A stretch of 21,226 nt of DNA from positions 27,925 through 49,150 of the forward strand of contig MU602682.1 of assembly GCA_025201865.1 (NCBI GenBank), in the 5' to 3' direction. The notes below the pieces were generated by a model, which saw nothing but the letters and a program-made list of their open reading frames with translations, did not search any database and was not told where the DNA came from. The translations under genes were made by a program, and so were the position numbers. This document shows, piece after piece, positions 1 through 8,694 of this stretch. Origin of the DNA: Ramicandelaber brevisporus (lineage: Eukaryota > Kickxellomycota > Ramicandelaberales > Ramicandelaberaceae). How positions within the stretch are numbered: the first letter of the stretch is position 1; each line of letters starts with the position of its first letter.

Positions 1-511
1 TGAACCTGTCATTAAACTCATAACTAATTGCCTTTATAATCACCTGTGTCATTCATCATGTCCTCGATATCTAGACCATTGAATGAACTCTCATGCTTCT
101 TCCGTTGTTAAATCGTCGGATCTGGTGTCAACTATCCAGTTGCTAGTAATATCTACCAGGTCAACGCACAACGTCCATTAGTCAAGGCATTGAAGTGGCA
201 GAGATAACGCTCTCGTATTCTGTTTGTGGTTATCTCAGGCATTTTTGACAATCATGTGTCCGAAATGTGACAGCGAAACGTGGCGAAAAAAAATGGGCAG
301 CACTTCTCTGTGCAAGGCGTGCTATCTTGCTTGAAACGAGAGGCTGTGCTGGTCCTGAAATAAGGTCCGCCTCACCTGCCTTTTTTCCTGGCGTTGTTGC
401 TTTTGTTGCTGTTTGTGTTCTTATCGTTCACACTCCTTCAACACGACCACACACATACATACACACACTCTCTCTTCCAGTATTTCTTTTCTTATTCTTA
501 CACGACTGGTG
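1..511. promoter_or_regulatory. Upstream intergenic region and 5' leader of the ACSL-like gene
   Basis: No credible ATG-initiated coding region is visible on either strand. The only open stretch near the gene begins with GTG and has no recognisable protein content. A CA-rich tract at about 445-468 runs into a pyrimidine tract ending in CCAG at 480, which resembles a 3' splice acceptor. A 5'UTR intron is therefore possible, but I could not find a convincing GTAAGT- or GTGAGT-type donor upstream. The start of the region may hold the 3' end or promoter of a gene outside the window. Confidence 0.4.
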
Positions 512-2830
512 ATGGACACAGTTACTGGTAGTTCAGATGGCTTAGTCGCTGCCGGCTTGCAGCTTGACTTGCTGTCTTTCGGCCTGCTCGCCTTGATTCT
601 CTTGCTGTCGCTTGCCCATTTCTACGCGTCATCTTCGCGCCAACCCGACGTCCATCCACTTCTGCTCAACAACCAGGCCGACGTTGCCCAAACCCGCTAC
701 CCCGGTGAAACAGCCGTGTATCGTTCCAAGATTGCTCCTCATGGTACCGAATTGATTGGACCAGTGCTGCCCGGCTTGATTCATCCAAGCTTTGCACGCA
801 ATGCTGCTGCGTCTGGTGGTGTTTACCAAAAGAGTATCTTGACCACGGTGGATGCACTGTTCTCGAATGCCTTGCGTCTGCTTGGAAACAAGAGTGAGAA
901 GCAAGTCGCCGTTCAGTATCGTCCTGAATCCCCAAAGAAGGATGAAGTCGCTGCTCCTGCTGCTTCTGCTGCTGCCTCTGCTCCTGCTACTTCTGCTTCT
1001 GCTCCCGCTCCTGCAGCTGCGAGCAATCCAGCTGAACGTCCAGAGCCTCTCGACTTTATCAATGTTAGCTATCAGACTCTTGCTACCCAAGTTGCCTCGC
1101 TTACATCCACACTGGATGCCTGGCTTCACCCAACCGAATCTACGCGTTTGGCCATTTTGCTTGACAACACAAATGCTGCCGAGTGGATTGCGACGTTCTT
1201 GGCTTGTGCTCGGCTGGGTGTGCCGGTTGTTCCAATTTTCCCGAGCTTGTCCGATGCCAATGTGATTGCTGTGCTCAAGCACACGGGTGCCTCGGCAATT
1301 GTAATTTCCCAGGATCGGATTACGAGCAACGGCGGCGCTTTGGCTAAACAGTTGAGCAGTCTTGTGCAACATGTTGCCATTGTCACTCCACAAAAGGCAT
1401 CTGGCCCCAGTGGCATGCTGGTTCTGCCGATTAAGGAACTCAAGTCGGCAGATCAGAAGCTGTTTAGCGAGCTGGTTTCAGGTGGATCTGGTGTTGATGA
1501 AGCGCGTGCGTTGCAGGTTACAGCCAGCTCGGTTGCCGTTGTCCACTGCTTGAATGTTGAGAGTGGAAATGTGTCCAGTGTTGCATTGACTCACGGAAAT
1601 CTTGTTTCGGCTGCAAGTGCTGTGACATCGACATTCCCGCATGACAAGCGCATCGGCCCAGATGACAAGCTGCTCGCTTTGACTTCATTAGCCGATCCAA
1701 CCTTGCTCGTTCTCGTTCTGGTTCATTTGATCCAAGGTGCGTCCGTTGCCATTGCTCGTACCGAGGATGCCATTGACATGTTTGACGATGCCTATGAACT
1801 CTCTCCAACCATCATTCACGCTCCAACCGATGCCTTCCACACTCTGGCCGCCACTCTGCGCACTCAAACTGAGAAGATGGCTACTGCCGAGCGCAAGTTG
1901 TTTGAATGGACGTTCCCTGGCCGCTTGTCTGCCCTTCGCAATGAGGGTCGTTTGCCGAGCTGGTTTGCATTGGGTGATTTCCTCTTCTTCCGCCATTATC
2001 GCTCTGCTCTTGGTGGTGCTACACGTGTGATTTTCGCCAGTGGTAACGCTGTTCATGGGCCAACTGCCGAGTATCTGCGTGCAATGCTGGCGTGCCAAGT
2101 GCTGCCATTGTTTGGACCAGCTGCCTCGTCCGGTGCGTTGTCTTTGGGCATGTTCTATGATTACTCGTACAATCGCTGCGGTGAGCACATGGGTGCAGTG
2201 CTGCCATCGGTTCAGGTCAAGTTGATTGATGATCAGGTCACCAACAGCACTGCCGAAGACGAGCCAAATCCCCGCGGTCAACTCTGCATATCTGGCCCAT
2301 CCGTTGTTTTGCCACAGAATTTGTCTGGCAAATCAGCTGACCTCGAGTTTACATCTGATGGCTATCTGAAGACGAACTTCCTGGCCACATTCTTGCCTGA
2401 CCGCACAATCCGCATTCTGGGCACCATTGGCACCAGCATCATCCCTGCCAACAAAAACGCCACTGAGTTCATTGCGTTGGAGCGTCTCGAGAACATTTAT
2501 CGCGACTCTAACTTTGTCCAGCAGATTGTTCTCACGTATCCAGCCAAGCAGCAGCAGCAGTCCCGTGGATTGATTGCCACAGTGTATCCACGTCGCTATG
2601 CCGTGTATTCATGGGCGAAGGATACCAACACTGCGTACAACATCAAGACCATCGAAACAAATGAGAAGGTGATTGGGCGAGTGAAGAAGGATTTGGACGA
2701 GCTGGCTGAGAAGCAGTCGTTGATGCCATACGAGCGCATTGCTGAGCTGAAGTTGGTTGGTGAGCCGTTTAGCGCAAAGAATCAGCAGCTCACTGTACAA
2801 CTGGAGGTGAATAGATCGCACTTCAAATAA
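512..2830 (+). CDS. Long-chain acyl-CoA synthetase-like pseudoenzyme, membrane anchored
   Basis: The 772-aa product has the architecture of a long-chain acyl-CoA synthetase (ANL superfamily). A hydrophobic N-terminal anchor spans residues ~18-40, followed by an AMP-binding-like core and a C-terminal subdomain. Family-like stretches are RNEGRLPSW..LGDFLFFRHYRSALGG, GEHMGAVLPSVQVKLID and ERLENIYRDSNFVQQIV. The catalytic motifs have diverged. The P-loop position (346-361) reads CLNVESGNVSSVALTH, where the family has SGTTGxPKG. The YGxTE position (534-538) reads FGPAA. The HTGD position (620-623) reads KTNF. The A10 lysine position near 765 is Glu. An Ala/Pro/Ser-rich insert lies at ~145-175. ATG 512 is chosen because the frame upstream has only a TTG and no family similarity. 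The frame is clean for 2.3 kb, so this is a maintained protein and not a pseudogene. It is inferred to be a non-catalytic membrane protein; a divergent enzyme cannot be excluded. Confidence 0.8.
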   Translation: MDTVTGSSDGLVAAGLQLDLLSFGLLALILLLSLAHFYASSSRQPDVHPLLLNNQADVAQTRYPGETAVYRSKIAPHGTELIGPVLPGLIHPSFARNAAASGGVYQKSILTTVDALFSNALRLLGNKSEKQVAVQYRPESPKKDEVAAPAASAAASAPATSASAPAPAAASNPAERPEPLDFINVSYQTLATQVASLTSTLDAWLHPTESTRLAILLDNTNAAEWIATFLACARLGVPVVPIFPSLSDANVIAVLKHTGASAIVISQDRITSNGGALAKQLSSLVQHVAIVTPQKASGPSGMLVLPIKELKSADQKLFSELVSGGSGVDEARALQVTASSVAVVHCLNVESGNVSSVALTHGNLVSAASAVTSTFPHDKRIGPDDKLLALTSLADPTLLVLVLVHLIQGASVAIARTEDAIDMFDDAYELSPTIIHAPTDAFHTLAATLRTQTEKMATAERKLFEWTFPGRLSALRNEGRLPSWFALGDFLFFRHYRSALGGATRVIFASGNAVHGPTAEYLRAMLACQVLPLFGPAASSGALSLGMFYDYSYNRCGEHMGAVLPSVQVKLIDDQVTNSTAEDEPNPRGQLCISGPSVVLPQNLSGKSADLEFTSDGYLKTNFLATFLPDRTIRILGTIGTSIIPANKNATEFIALERLENIYRDSNFVQQIVLTYPAKQQQQSRGLIATVYPRRYAVYSWAKDTNTAYNIKTIETNEKVIGRVKKDLDELAEKQSLMPYERIAELKLVGEPFSAKNQQLTVQLEVNRSHFK

Positions 2831-2876
2831 AAGACATGAGTATCCTAATTCATTCCTGTTGTTTCCCCCATTCCTC

Positions 2877-2882
2877 ATTAAA
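2877..2882 (+). terminator. Candidate polyadenylation signal (ATTAAA)
   Basis: ATTAAA lies 47 bases after the stop of the ACSL-like gene, followed by an AT-rich stretch. It is a common variant of the AATAAA hexamer and is placed sensibly for 3' end formation. Short AT-rich motifs occur by chance, so this is tentative. Confidence 0.4.
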
Positions 2883-2946
2883 GCCTAATTTAAAAGTCAT
2901 TATTAATACACACAATGTGCATGAGAGTGGAGGCAGTACAAATCAG

Positions 2947-3057
2947 GTAAGTGAGTGAGGAGAGGGAATGTCTCCTTGATTATATGTTTCCCACCACAAT
3001 TCATACTGCTTGCTATCACTCCTTATCCTCTCTCCCTCTCACCTCTCACCAATACAG
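2947..3057 (+). other. Probable 5'UTR intron of the CSR1-like gene
   Basis: The donor is a full-consensus CAG|GTAAGT, with the intron starting at 2947. The acceptor is a pyrimidine-rich run (CTCTCCCTCTCACCTCTCACC) ending AATACAG at 3057. Length is 111 nt, and a CTCAC-type branch site sits in the last ~20 nt. Splicing removes an in-frame ATG at 2984 and leaves ATG 3116 as the start. It is the best-supported intron in the window. Confidence 0.65.
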
Positions 3058-3115
3058 CAACTCACTCCACTACTTGTTTTCTATCCTTTCTATCTTTCTC
3101 TCTCCCTTGATAGTA

Positions 3116-4354
3116 ATGACAAAGAGTATCGACAAACACAGTCGCTTCGGCGTGTTTCCAGACCCATCGCTGACTGGATATCTGCCCAACTTGACTCCAC
3201 AGCAAGAGCGCAGTCTGCACGAGCTCCGAAAGCGACTCGCAGCTCGCGCCAGCACAAACTCTACCCTCTCTACCTCACCAGTCGAACAGTTTTGGTCAGG
3301 CCAGCCAACGTATGACGCATTTGCAGTTCGCCCATCAACATATCGCCAAGTTGCGCACACTTTCGCGTTGTTTGAGCATCCCGATGGCATTCTTTTGCGC
3401 TATCTGCGTGCCAGTGACTGGAATGTTGGCAAGGCAGAAACCATGCTGATAAACGTATCCAAGTGGAGAATCGAGAACGACATTGCAGGCATCGTGTACG
3501 TTGGCTCATCTTGCACCAAGCCTGAGCTCTTCAGCAAATGGTTCGGCTACGTCCAAGGCTACGATCGATTTGATCGGCCTGTCTGCTATTTTCATATCAA
3601 GAAGCACAGCTTCATGGCTCAAACTTCAGAAGAACTCAAGCGGTGGGTGATATATCAAACAGAAACTGCTCGACTCTTCTTGAAATCCCCAGGCGAAACT
3701 TCACTCATTATCTGTGACATGAGTGGATTCTCCATCAAGAATGCGGATTTCAACCTGTATCATATGCTATTAGAGTACATATTGTCGTACTATCCAGAAT
3801 CGATGGGGTGCATTGTGATGTATAAGGCGCCATGGGTGTTTAATGGAGTATGGAAAGTGATTAAACCGCTGTTGCCAAACAAGATTGCGAATATAGCTAG
3901 ATTCATTGATACTGCTGAAGAGTTGTCCGAATTCGTAGATTTGAAATATGTTCCAAAAGAAATGGGTGGTGAATGTGATGGCATCATTGCAAAAGTGCGT
4001 GCTGAGAAGACTGCTGTTGATGACGATGACGCCAGTGATTTGGATGCACACATGAGTGGACCAGATACAGATGGAAAGCGAGCAAAATCATACGAGCGTC
4101 GGTATCAGGCGTGCTTGGCACTGGAGAGATCAACTGCTGAGCTGGATGATGCACTGACCAAGATGTACGCTGGCACAGATGAGAAGCTGGATGCAATGTT
4201 AAACGATTTGAAGAAGAAGCGTGAAGAGATAATCAAAGAGTACATTGATTCTACAAAGGAGATTGACTATTACATTCGAGCGCGCACAGTGTATCATCGT
4301 GCTGGCATTCTCGATAACCACGGCAACCCTGCACAATGGGGACTAACTGAGTAA
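3116..4354 (+). CDS. CSR1: CRAL-TRIO (Sec14) lipid-transfer protein, CSR1/SFH2 type
   Basis: This 412-aa protein has a CRAL-TRIO N-terminal helix bundle at ~89-125 (ILLRYLRASDWNVGKAETML..V.KWR). The Sec14 lipid-binding domain follows at ~135-287. Its most diagnostic part is YYPESMGCIVMYKAPWVFNGVWKVIKPLL, then FIDTAEELSEFVD.KYVPKEMGGE. The order and wording (KAPWIFN..W, ELxxFxxxxYxPxxxGGE) match yeast Csr1/Sfh2-type proteins better than Sec14 itself. The family binds or exchanges phosphatidylinositol and other lipids at membranes and lipid droplets. A C-terminal extension holds an acidic linker (~300-320) and a charged helical or coiled-coil segment (~330-385). ATG 3116 follows the probable 5'UTR intron; the open frame upstream begins only at a GTG within the intron. 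The next gene starts 187 bases downstream on the same strand. Assignment to the superfamily is firm; assignment to CSR1 is likely. Confidence 0.88.
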   Translation: MTKSIDKHSRFGVFPDPSLTGYLPNLTPQQERSLHELRKRLAARASTNSTLSTSPVEQFWSGQPTYDAFAVRPSTYRQVAHTFALFEHPDGILLRYLRASDWNVGKAETMLINVSKWRIENDIAGIVYVGSSCTKPELFSKWFGYVQGYDRFDRPVCYFHIKKHSFMAQTSEELKRWVIYQTETARLFLKSPGETSLIICDMSGFSIKNADFNLYHMLLEYILSYYPESMGCIVMYKAPWVFNGVWKVIKPLLPNKIANIARFIDTAEELSEFVDLKYVPKEMGGECDGIIAKVRAEKTAVDDDDASDLDAHMSGPDTDGKRAKSYERRYQACLALERSTAELDDALTKMYAGTDEKLDAMLNDLKKKREEIIKEYIDSTKEIDYYIRARTVYHRAGILDNHGNPAQWGLTE

Positions 4355-4540
4355 CATCATCTTACTTTTTAATAACTTTAGTCGTGCTTTATGTGAATGT
4401 GATAAGAGTGCGTTCCTGTCACTCACAGAGAAACAGAACGAAGAATCGCCAAACTTGTACACAAACAAACACACAAAGAAAGAAAGAATAACACTCACTT
4501 GTTGTGTGCCCTTTCTCTTACTGCGTCACAGACGAAGGTG

Positions 4541-7500
4541 ATGCCTCCTCATCGACAGCCCCGTGCAGGCTCAGTTACGCAACAGCTGAAGAACCTCACA
4601 GATGCTTTGTTGGACAGCAATCGCGCAGTTCCAGTTAACCGTAATCACAGCCGAGGTCGCAGTGGAGAAAGTCAGGCAGCTCAGCCATTGTCAGCATGGG
4701 GTGCATCGTTCAGCGAAGTTACACCTGGCTCATTGCACATTCTGTCTACTTCAACTACTCAGCAGTCAAATGATGGCAACAGAAAGCGTAAACGAGATGT
4801 TAAACCAGCAGAACAGTCTCTTCTTCTTCCACCGCCACAGCGACAGCCAGCTTCCGCAGTACAGAGCAATGTAAACGAGAATGCAGATGACACTGCAGAT
4901 GATGATTCAGACCATGCAGATGATGATGGCTATGAGAGTGACGAATGTATTGCTGGAACGCAGCCGAGTCAAAGTGGCAGATTTGGAGGATATTCAATGA
5001 TTGATCCAAGTGTGCTTGAACTGGATAATCCATATTCTGACAATGGCAATGACAATGATCACGAAGATGAAGAAGGTGATGTCAATGAGAGTCAGGTTGA
5101 GGATAGCGAAATGGACAGTGTGGCTGAAAGCGATGTTGAATACAAACATCCATCCAAAAGATTAATTAGAGATGACTCAGCAGTCAACTACTCTGATAGT
5201 GATGATGATATTAATGCAGATTATGGAGAAGACTCTACGTTTATTGGGCCAAGTCAATATGTGGACCATTTGAATAGATTCAGTGATGCTGGAATGTCAT
5301 CCATTGTAATGTCATCTCAGCCGGAGATGGTTGACTTACTGGATAACAATGATGTGAAAAGAGATTCAATCTTACAGCAACAACAGCAGCAGCAGCAACA
5401 TTTGGCACCAACAAGAGAGCCATCTGCTGTGGATGATTTAGATGACGTGCCAGAGTCTGTCATAAGAGTTCCGTTTAATAATACACAACCATCGGTTGCA
5501 GAGACACCATTGGTTAACATGGCTGTTGCTGGTGGAGGAGTGAATCGAGTATTGCGACAGTTATCCGTTGCAGAATCACCGGCTCCTATTCCAGAATCAC
5601 AGCCAGTTCACAATGATTCAGCTGCAGAGATGGAGATGGCAGAAACGCCACAATCTAAACAACAGAACAAGAACAGACAGATTCCCAGTGAAATTGCAGA
5701 GACACCGCATGTTGATCAGAACGTTAACAATCAATTTGTGCCTGAAACTGGACCGAGAATACTCGCATTGGAGACTCAATACACCGGCACAAGTGAAAAT
5801 GTGGATGCAGATGTCTCATTTGACACTCTGGATTCACTGGATACTCAGAAGATTGATCAGATGATTATGCAACAGCAGTCACAATCACAGCTGCAGCCAC
5901 AGCCACCAGTTGCAGTAAAACGTAGATTGGGAAGTAGAAACAAATCAAAGACAGTGGCGATATCAAAGGAACAGAGTTTTGACACAAATCAAAGAGGTCG
6001 ATTGGAACAATTGCGCAGCGCTGGATTGCCATCAGCCATTATGGAGACACAAGCACCTGAGCCAATGGACATTGACGTTCACACTGCTGAAGTTGAGCAA
6101 CAATTACAGAATCACTCTCGATTACTCAGTTCACCTCCAATGGATCCACTACCTTCAGATATAGCCAGCGATGCAATTGTAGCAACAACAGCAGCACCAG
6201 AAACAGCAGATGAAGACGATGTATTTGAGTCAAGTGCAAACTCTCCAACTGAAATGAGCTTTTCACTTCCAGCTAAAATTGGCCAGTCTCCATCAGATCA
6301 ACAGTTAACGCAGTCAAATCCAGTACGTATTCCTACAACAAGTGGCACTCCAGTGGCTAAACGACGGCCACTTAAACCAGCTGGCACATCGATGTTGACT
6401 GCTTACTCTCGTGCATCCATACGACCCGGTAGCTCAATGTTGAGAATGACTCCATCAGCATTGGACAACAGCAGCAGCAGCAGCAGTAACAATGCAATCC
6501 CACCTACAACAGCAGTTACACGACCACGAAGACGGATCCTGTCAATTCTAGATGGTATTCCATCCACTTCTCGGTCTTCGTCGACTTTACAGCCAGCAGC
6601 AGCAGCATTAACATCGACATCGACGACATCAGCTACGTCAACATTAATGTCACTTCCGCCTCCCTCTTCACAGTCGTCTCAATCGGTTCAGCCAGCAGCA
6701 TCGACGCCAGCCTCTGATCCAGTTATTATGAGAACACCGAAGGCATTGAAGATTCCAACTCAGCAGCGTCGAACACTTGTGATGTCAGGTATAATGTCAC
6801 CTCGCCAAGTGTCGATGACTCCGTATTTGAAAGTTATGCCACAAAGACCCGCACTCAAAGTGAAGAGACGCGGAACTAATGCGAGAAAGACTCTGTCAGT
6901 AGCATTCGAAGATGAACAACGACCGTCCGCACCATCTCAGCGGGAACGGCAGCAACAGCAGCAAATACAAAGACAGCCATCACCAGCTCGTTCAAATCAG
7001 TCAGAGATTCGGAACACTACTATCACAGCTACCTCAGTCATAGATTCTATTGAGACAACTTCGGAATCCAGCGTGGCTACTGATAATCAGACAACAACGG
7101 TGACACCTGCGACAGAGGGACAATACCGATCAGGTGATAGAGTATGGGCCAGATTAGATCAAATGCCAGCATATCATCCAGCCACAGTCTCTCGAGTCGT
7201 GACAACATCCGGCAATAGCAGTACATTTACATGCGATGTCAAGTTTGATGATGGCACAAGAGCAACATGTAAATCACGAAACATTGCACATTTGGATATT
7301 CGAGACGGCGACAAAATTAGTGTAATAGTTCGAGAATGGAGTTCTTTGTCAATGCCCGCTATTGCCCGTTCAGAACCACGCTTGGCTGCAAATAATGATG
7401 ACATTTCATCGACATCAGCATCAGCATCGACATCAACTGCAGCGTCAACGGCAGGATCTAAATTTGTGGTGGATGTTGAATGGAAACTACCTAATGCAGT

Positions 7501-8644
7501 TCATTCAATGAGAAGTGGCAATTCTACAGTAATATCGAGGAAGAATGGAGTGAACTCATCGGCATTGCGGGAAACTATCCCATTGAGCAGAGTATCAATC
7601 ACGGCCACAATGTTAACTGCCATCAAAAAGAGAAGAGCGAATGCATCTTCCACATCGAACAACAGCAACAACAGTATCGCCGCACGAAATCCAAGGGCTG
7701 CCGTGCCAATATTTACTCCTCCCGGCGCACGACCACCTCCAGCTGCTCAAGCCCAACGTTTGTTCACTGGACTGGCATTTGTGCTCACATTTCCCACCCT
7801 TAATACTATTGGCAGTCAACAACAACAGCAACTGCAGCAGCAATCTGGAGAACCAGCACATTTGCCAGTTGATCCAACACGAACCAAAGCTGCACTCTCT
7901 GCTCACATTGCACGAAATGGTGGTAAAATCATTGCAGACATCCCGGCCATGGAATCTTATTCAAAACGGCCAATGCCAAAATCAAAGAGACAGCAACTAG
8001 CTTCGAACAGACTCACTATGTCAAGTTCAGCTCCGGCATCAACTTCAAACCCGACAATTAATGTAACAGATTCAATTATCTTGGTTGCACCACATCGAGT
8101 GCGTACTGCAAAGTTCTTGATGGCAGTTGCATTGGGCATCAGATGTGTATCATTTGAGTGGATTAGAGCATGTGCCCGAGCCGGTCAGTTAATTGATACT
8201 GCGCAATATGAGCTGGCTAATATTCATCCAACAACTAGAGCTGTAGAGGGTTTCATGAGTGGCTTGAAGATATCTGTGGTTGGATCTCGCAAATTCAGAT
8301 CGCAATGGGATGCCATCTTGAATGCAGCTGGCGCAACCATCGTGCCCCATCCTTCGCATTCATCTTCAGCGACGACGGCATCCGAAGGTCAGACTGAGTG
8401 CGACATTGTACTTGCCGAAGGACCTCCGGGTTCACCAGATGGCAGCGAGGCTGGTATTGCATCGATGCAAACTGGATTAGTATGCCATCGCACAAAGATT
8501 GGAGACTTGGACTGGATTGAAGAAGCTGGCCGTCCACCACCTGTAGTGTCTGCTGAGTGGGCATTGGAGTCTGTCATGGAACACAAGGTACTGGGCTGGA
8601 AATCACAGCCTCTATTCACTTTGCAGCCATCCGATTCGCATTAA
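4541..8644 (+). CDS. CRB2: DNA damage checkpoint mediator, Crb2/53BP1/Rad9 type (tandem Tudor, tandem BRCT)
   Basis: The product is 1367 aa. Residues 1-~850 are low-complexity and acidic, with a basic NLS-like run at 80-85 (NRKRKR), a polyQ tract and about 20 SQ/TQ sites, as expected of an ATM/ATR-phosphorylated adaptor. Tandem Tudor folds lie at ~862-1020 (GDRVWARLDQ..YHPATV, then VKFDDGTRATC and DGDKISVIV). BRCT1 (~1072-1235) contains RLFTGLAFVLTF and ILVAPHRVRTAKFLMAVALGIRCVSFEWI. BRCT2 (~1237-1367) contains PPPVVSAEWALESVMEHKVLGWK. These align with the C-terminal BRCT pair of human 53BP1. The family binds H4K20me2 through Tudor and gamma-H2A through BRCT, and recruits the effector checkpoint kinase. 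ATG 4541 is the first in-frame ATG; the frame upstream opens only from a TTG. No intron is visible. The stop lies 50 bases from the stop of the converging gene. Confidence 0.9.
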   Translation: MPPHRQPRAGSVTQQLKNLTDALLDSNRAVPVNRNHSRGRSGESQAAQPLSAWGASFSEVTPGSLHILSTSTTQQSNDGNRKRKRDVKPAEQSLLLPPPQRQPASAVQSNVNENADDTADDDSDHADDDGYESDECIAGTQPSQSGRFGGYSMIDPSVLELDNPYSDNGNDNDHEDEEGDVNESQVEDSEMDSVAESDVEYKHPSKRLIRDDSAVNYSDSDDDINADYGEDSTFIGPSQYVDHLNRFSDAGMSSIVMSSQPEMVDLLDNNDVKRDSILQQQQQQQQHLAPTREPSAVDDLDDVPESVIRVPFNNTQPSVAETPLVNMAVAGGGVNRVLRQLSVAESPAPIPESQPVHNDSAAEMEMAETPQSKQQNKNRQIPSEIAETPHVDQNVNNQFVPETGPRILALETQYTGTSENVDADVSFDTLDSLDTQKIDQMIMQQQSQSQLQPQPPVAVKRRLGSRNKSKTVAISKEQSFDTNQRGRLEQLRSAGLPSAIMETQAPEPMDIDVHTAEVEQQLQNHSRLLSSPPMDPLPSDIASDAIVATTAAPETADEDDVFESSANSPTEMSFSLPAKIGQSPSDQQLTQSNPVRIPTTSGTPVAKRRPLKPAGTSMLTAYSRASIRPGSSMLRMTPSALDNSSSSSSNNAIPPTTAVTRPRRRILSILDGIPSTSRSSSTLQPAAAALTSTSTTSATSTLMSLPPPSSQSSQSVQPAASTPASDPVIMRTPKALKIPTQQRRTLVMSGIMSPRQVSMTPYLKVMPQRPALKVKRRGTNARKTLSVAFEDEQRPSAPSQRERQQQQQIQRQPSPARSNQSEIRNTTITATSVIDSIETTSESSVATDNQTTTVTPATEGQYRSGDRVWARLDQMPAYHPATVSRVVTTSGNSSTFTCDVKFDDGTRATCKSRNIAHLDIRDGDKISVIVREWSSLSMPAIARSEPRLAANNDDISSTSASASTSTAASTAGSKFVVDVEWKLPNAVHSMRSGNSTVISRKNGVNSSALRETIPLSRVSITATMLTAIKKRRANASSTSNNSNNSIAARNPRAAVPIFTPPGARPPPAAQAQRLFTGLAFVLTFPTLNTIGSQQQQQLQQQSGEPAHLPVDPTRTKAALSAHIARNGGKIIADIPAMESYSKRPMPKSKRQQLASNRLTMSSSAPASTSNPTINVTDSIILVAPHRVRTAKFLMAVALGIRCVSFEWIRACARAGQLIDTAQYELANIHPTTRAVEGFMSGLKISVVGSRKFRSQWDAILNAAGATIVPHPSHSSSATTASEGQTECDIVLAEGPPGSPDGSEAGIASMQTGLVCHRTKIGDLDWIEEAGRPPPVVSAEWALESVMEHKVLGWKSQPLFTLQPSDSH
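5375..5398 (+). repeat. CAG/CAA tract encoding eight glutamines
   Basis: Mixed CAG/CAA codons encode eight consecutive Gln in the disordered N-terminal half of the checkpoint mediator, residues ~279-286. Mixing of the two codons suggests a tract interrupted against slippage. Confidence 0.9.
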
Positions 8645-8694
8645 TTGATCGATTGTTTGTTTGTTTTTGTTCTTTAAATGTTATACTATTTGCA
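8645..8694. other. 50-bp gap between convergent genes
   Basis: Only 50 bases separate the stop codons of the checkpoint mediator (+) and the unknown gene at 8695 (-). The gap is T-rich on the plus strand (TTTGTTTGTTTTTG). No AATAAA or ATTAAA is present in either orientation. The two transcripts probably overlap at their 3' ends. Confidence 0.7.

Noticed and set aside
445-480. CA-repeat and CT tract as a splice acceptor of the first gene
   Set aside because: The acceptor end looks good but no matching donor was found upstream, so no intron is called.
413-511. N-terminal extension of the ACSL-like protein
   Set aside because: The extension starts at TTG, encodes a translated CA/CT repeat, and lies before the ATG that directly precedes the membrane anchor.
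267-512. 81-codon open frame upstream of the ACSL-like gene
   Set aside because: It begins at GTG, has no recognisable content and ends in the pyrimidine-rich leader; it is probably chance.
629-1393. 254-codon antisense frame within the ACSL-like gene
   Set aside because: It is a shadow of the plus-strand gene, with an Arg/Ser-rich translation of the Ala/Ser linker.
2951-3115. N-terminal extension of the CSR1-like protein
   Set aside because: It starts at GTG inside a consensus splice donor, and most of it lies within the probable 5'UTR intron.
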